Shown here: piece by piece, positions 63,978-64,000 of the stretch | How the letters are laid out: every line of letters begins with the position of its first letter | Position numbering within the stretch: position 1 is the stretch's first letter | Source of the DNA: Rotaria sp. Silwood1 | Taxonomy: Eukaryota; Rotifera; Eurotatoria; Philodinida; Philodinidae | Length of the DNA: 64,000 nucleotides | Assembly: GCA_905250075.1 (NCBI GenBank) | Contig: CAJNOP010000040.1 | Coordinates: 1,419,646 to 1,483,645, forward strand | Direction: 5' to 3' | Notes under the pieces: model-generated | Database searches by the model: none | Told to the model about the DNA's origin: nothing | The model's input: the letters and a program-made list of their open reading frames with translations, nothing else | Translations under genes and position numbers: made by a program

Positions 63978-64000
63978 GTAGAAAAACAAACAACAAAATA

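Overview
The window is metazoan nuclear DNA. It is AT-rich, its genes are cut by many GT-AG introns of roughly 45-70 bp with a minority of 0.5-2.4 kb, and every recognisable protein is animal-type (papilin, FAF2, RILP-like, API5, TLCD1/2, ZNRF, glycerol kinase, NIDO-AMOP-VWD-EGF receptors). Intron size, base composition and protein divergence suggest a small invertebrate; a bdelloid rotifer is my best guess. That is inference, since no diagnostic marker such as rRNA, tRNA or a telomere repeat was seen.

Layout: (1) 15-3940 (+), the 3' part of a papilin-like matrix protein (Kunitz, antistasin-like, Ig, PLAC). (2) 4273-7948 (-), FAF2/UBXD8. (3) 9485-13638 (+), a RILP-like protein with two in-frame alternative last exons. 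(4) 15421-28804 (-), a large single-pass receptor with TSP1-like, NIDO, AMOP, VWD, EGF, TM and acidic tail. One 2.4 kb intron carries a nest of TA-flanked hairpin MITEs, and another intron a 41-bp minisatellite. (5) 28805-34733, an intergenic block with a palindrome around a 100-N gap and a decayed coding region. (6) 34734 to about 49094 (-), a tandem paralogue of gene 4 with a huge Thr/Ser-rich mucin domain interrupted by a 961-N gap. (7) 51557-55560 (+), API5. (8) 57683-58931 (-), a TLCD1/2-like membrane protein. (9) 59870-61358 (-), a ZNRF1/2-like E3 ligase. (10) 61807-63399 (+), a membrane-anchored alpha/beta hydrolase. (11) from 63655 (+), the start of glycerol kinase.

Most neighbours are unrelated housekeeping genes. 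The exception is the tandem receptor pair, which fills about half the window. The two share domain order, a phase-2 long intron after the VWD region, and a C-terminal acidic stretch ending in an INPN motif. They have diverged mainly by expansion of the mucin region in the second copy.

The most notable signals are this receptor pair, the three-deep nested MITE array, the alternative RILP-like tails, and the decayed coding block between the receptors. No tRNA, rRNA, CRISPR or clear retroelement was found.
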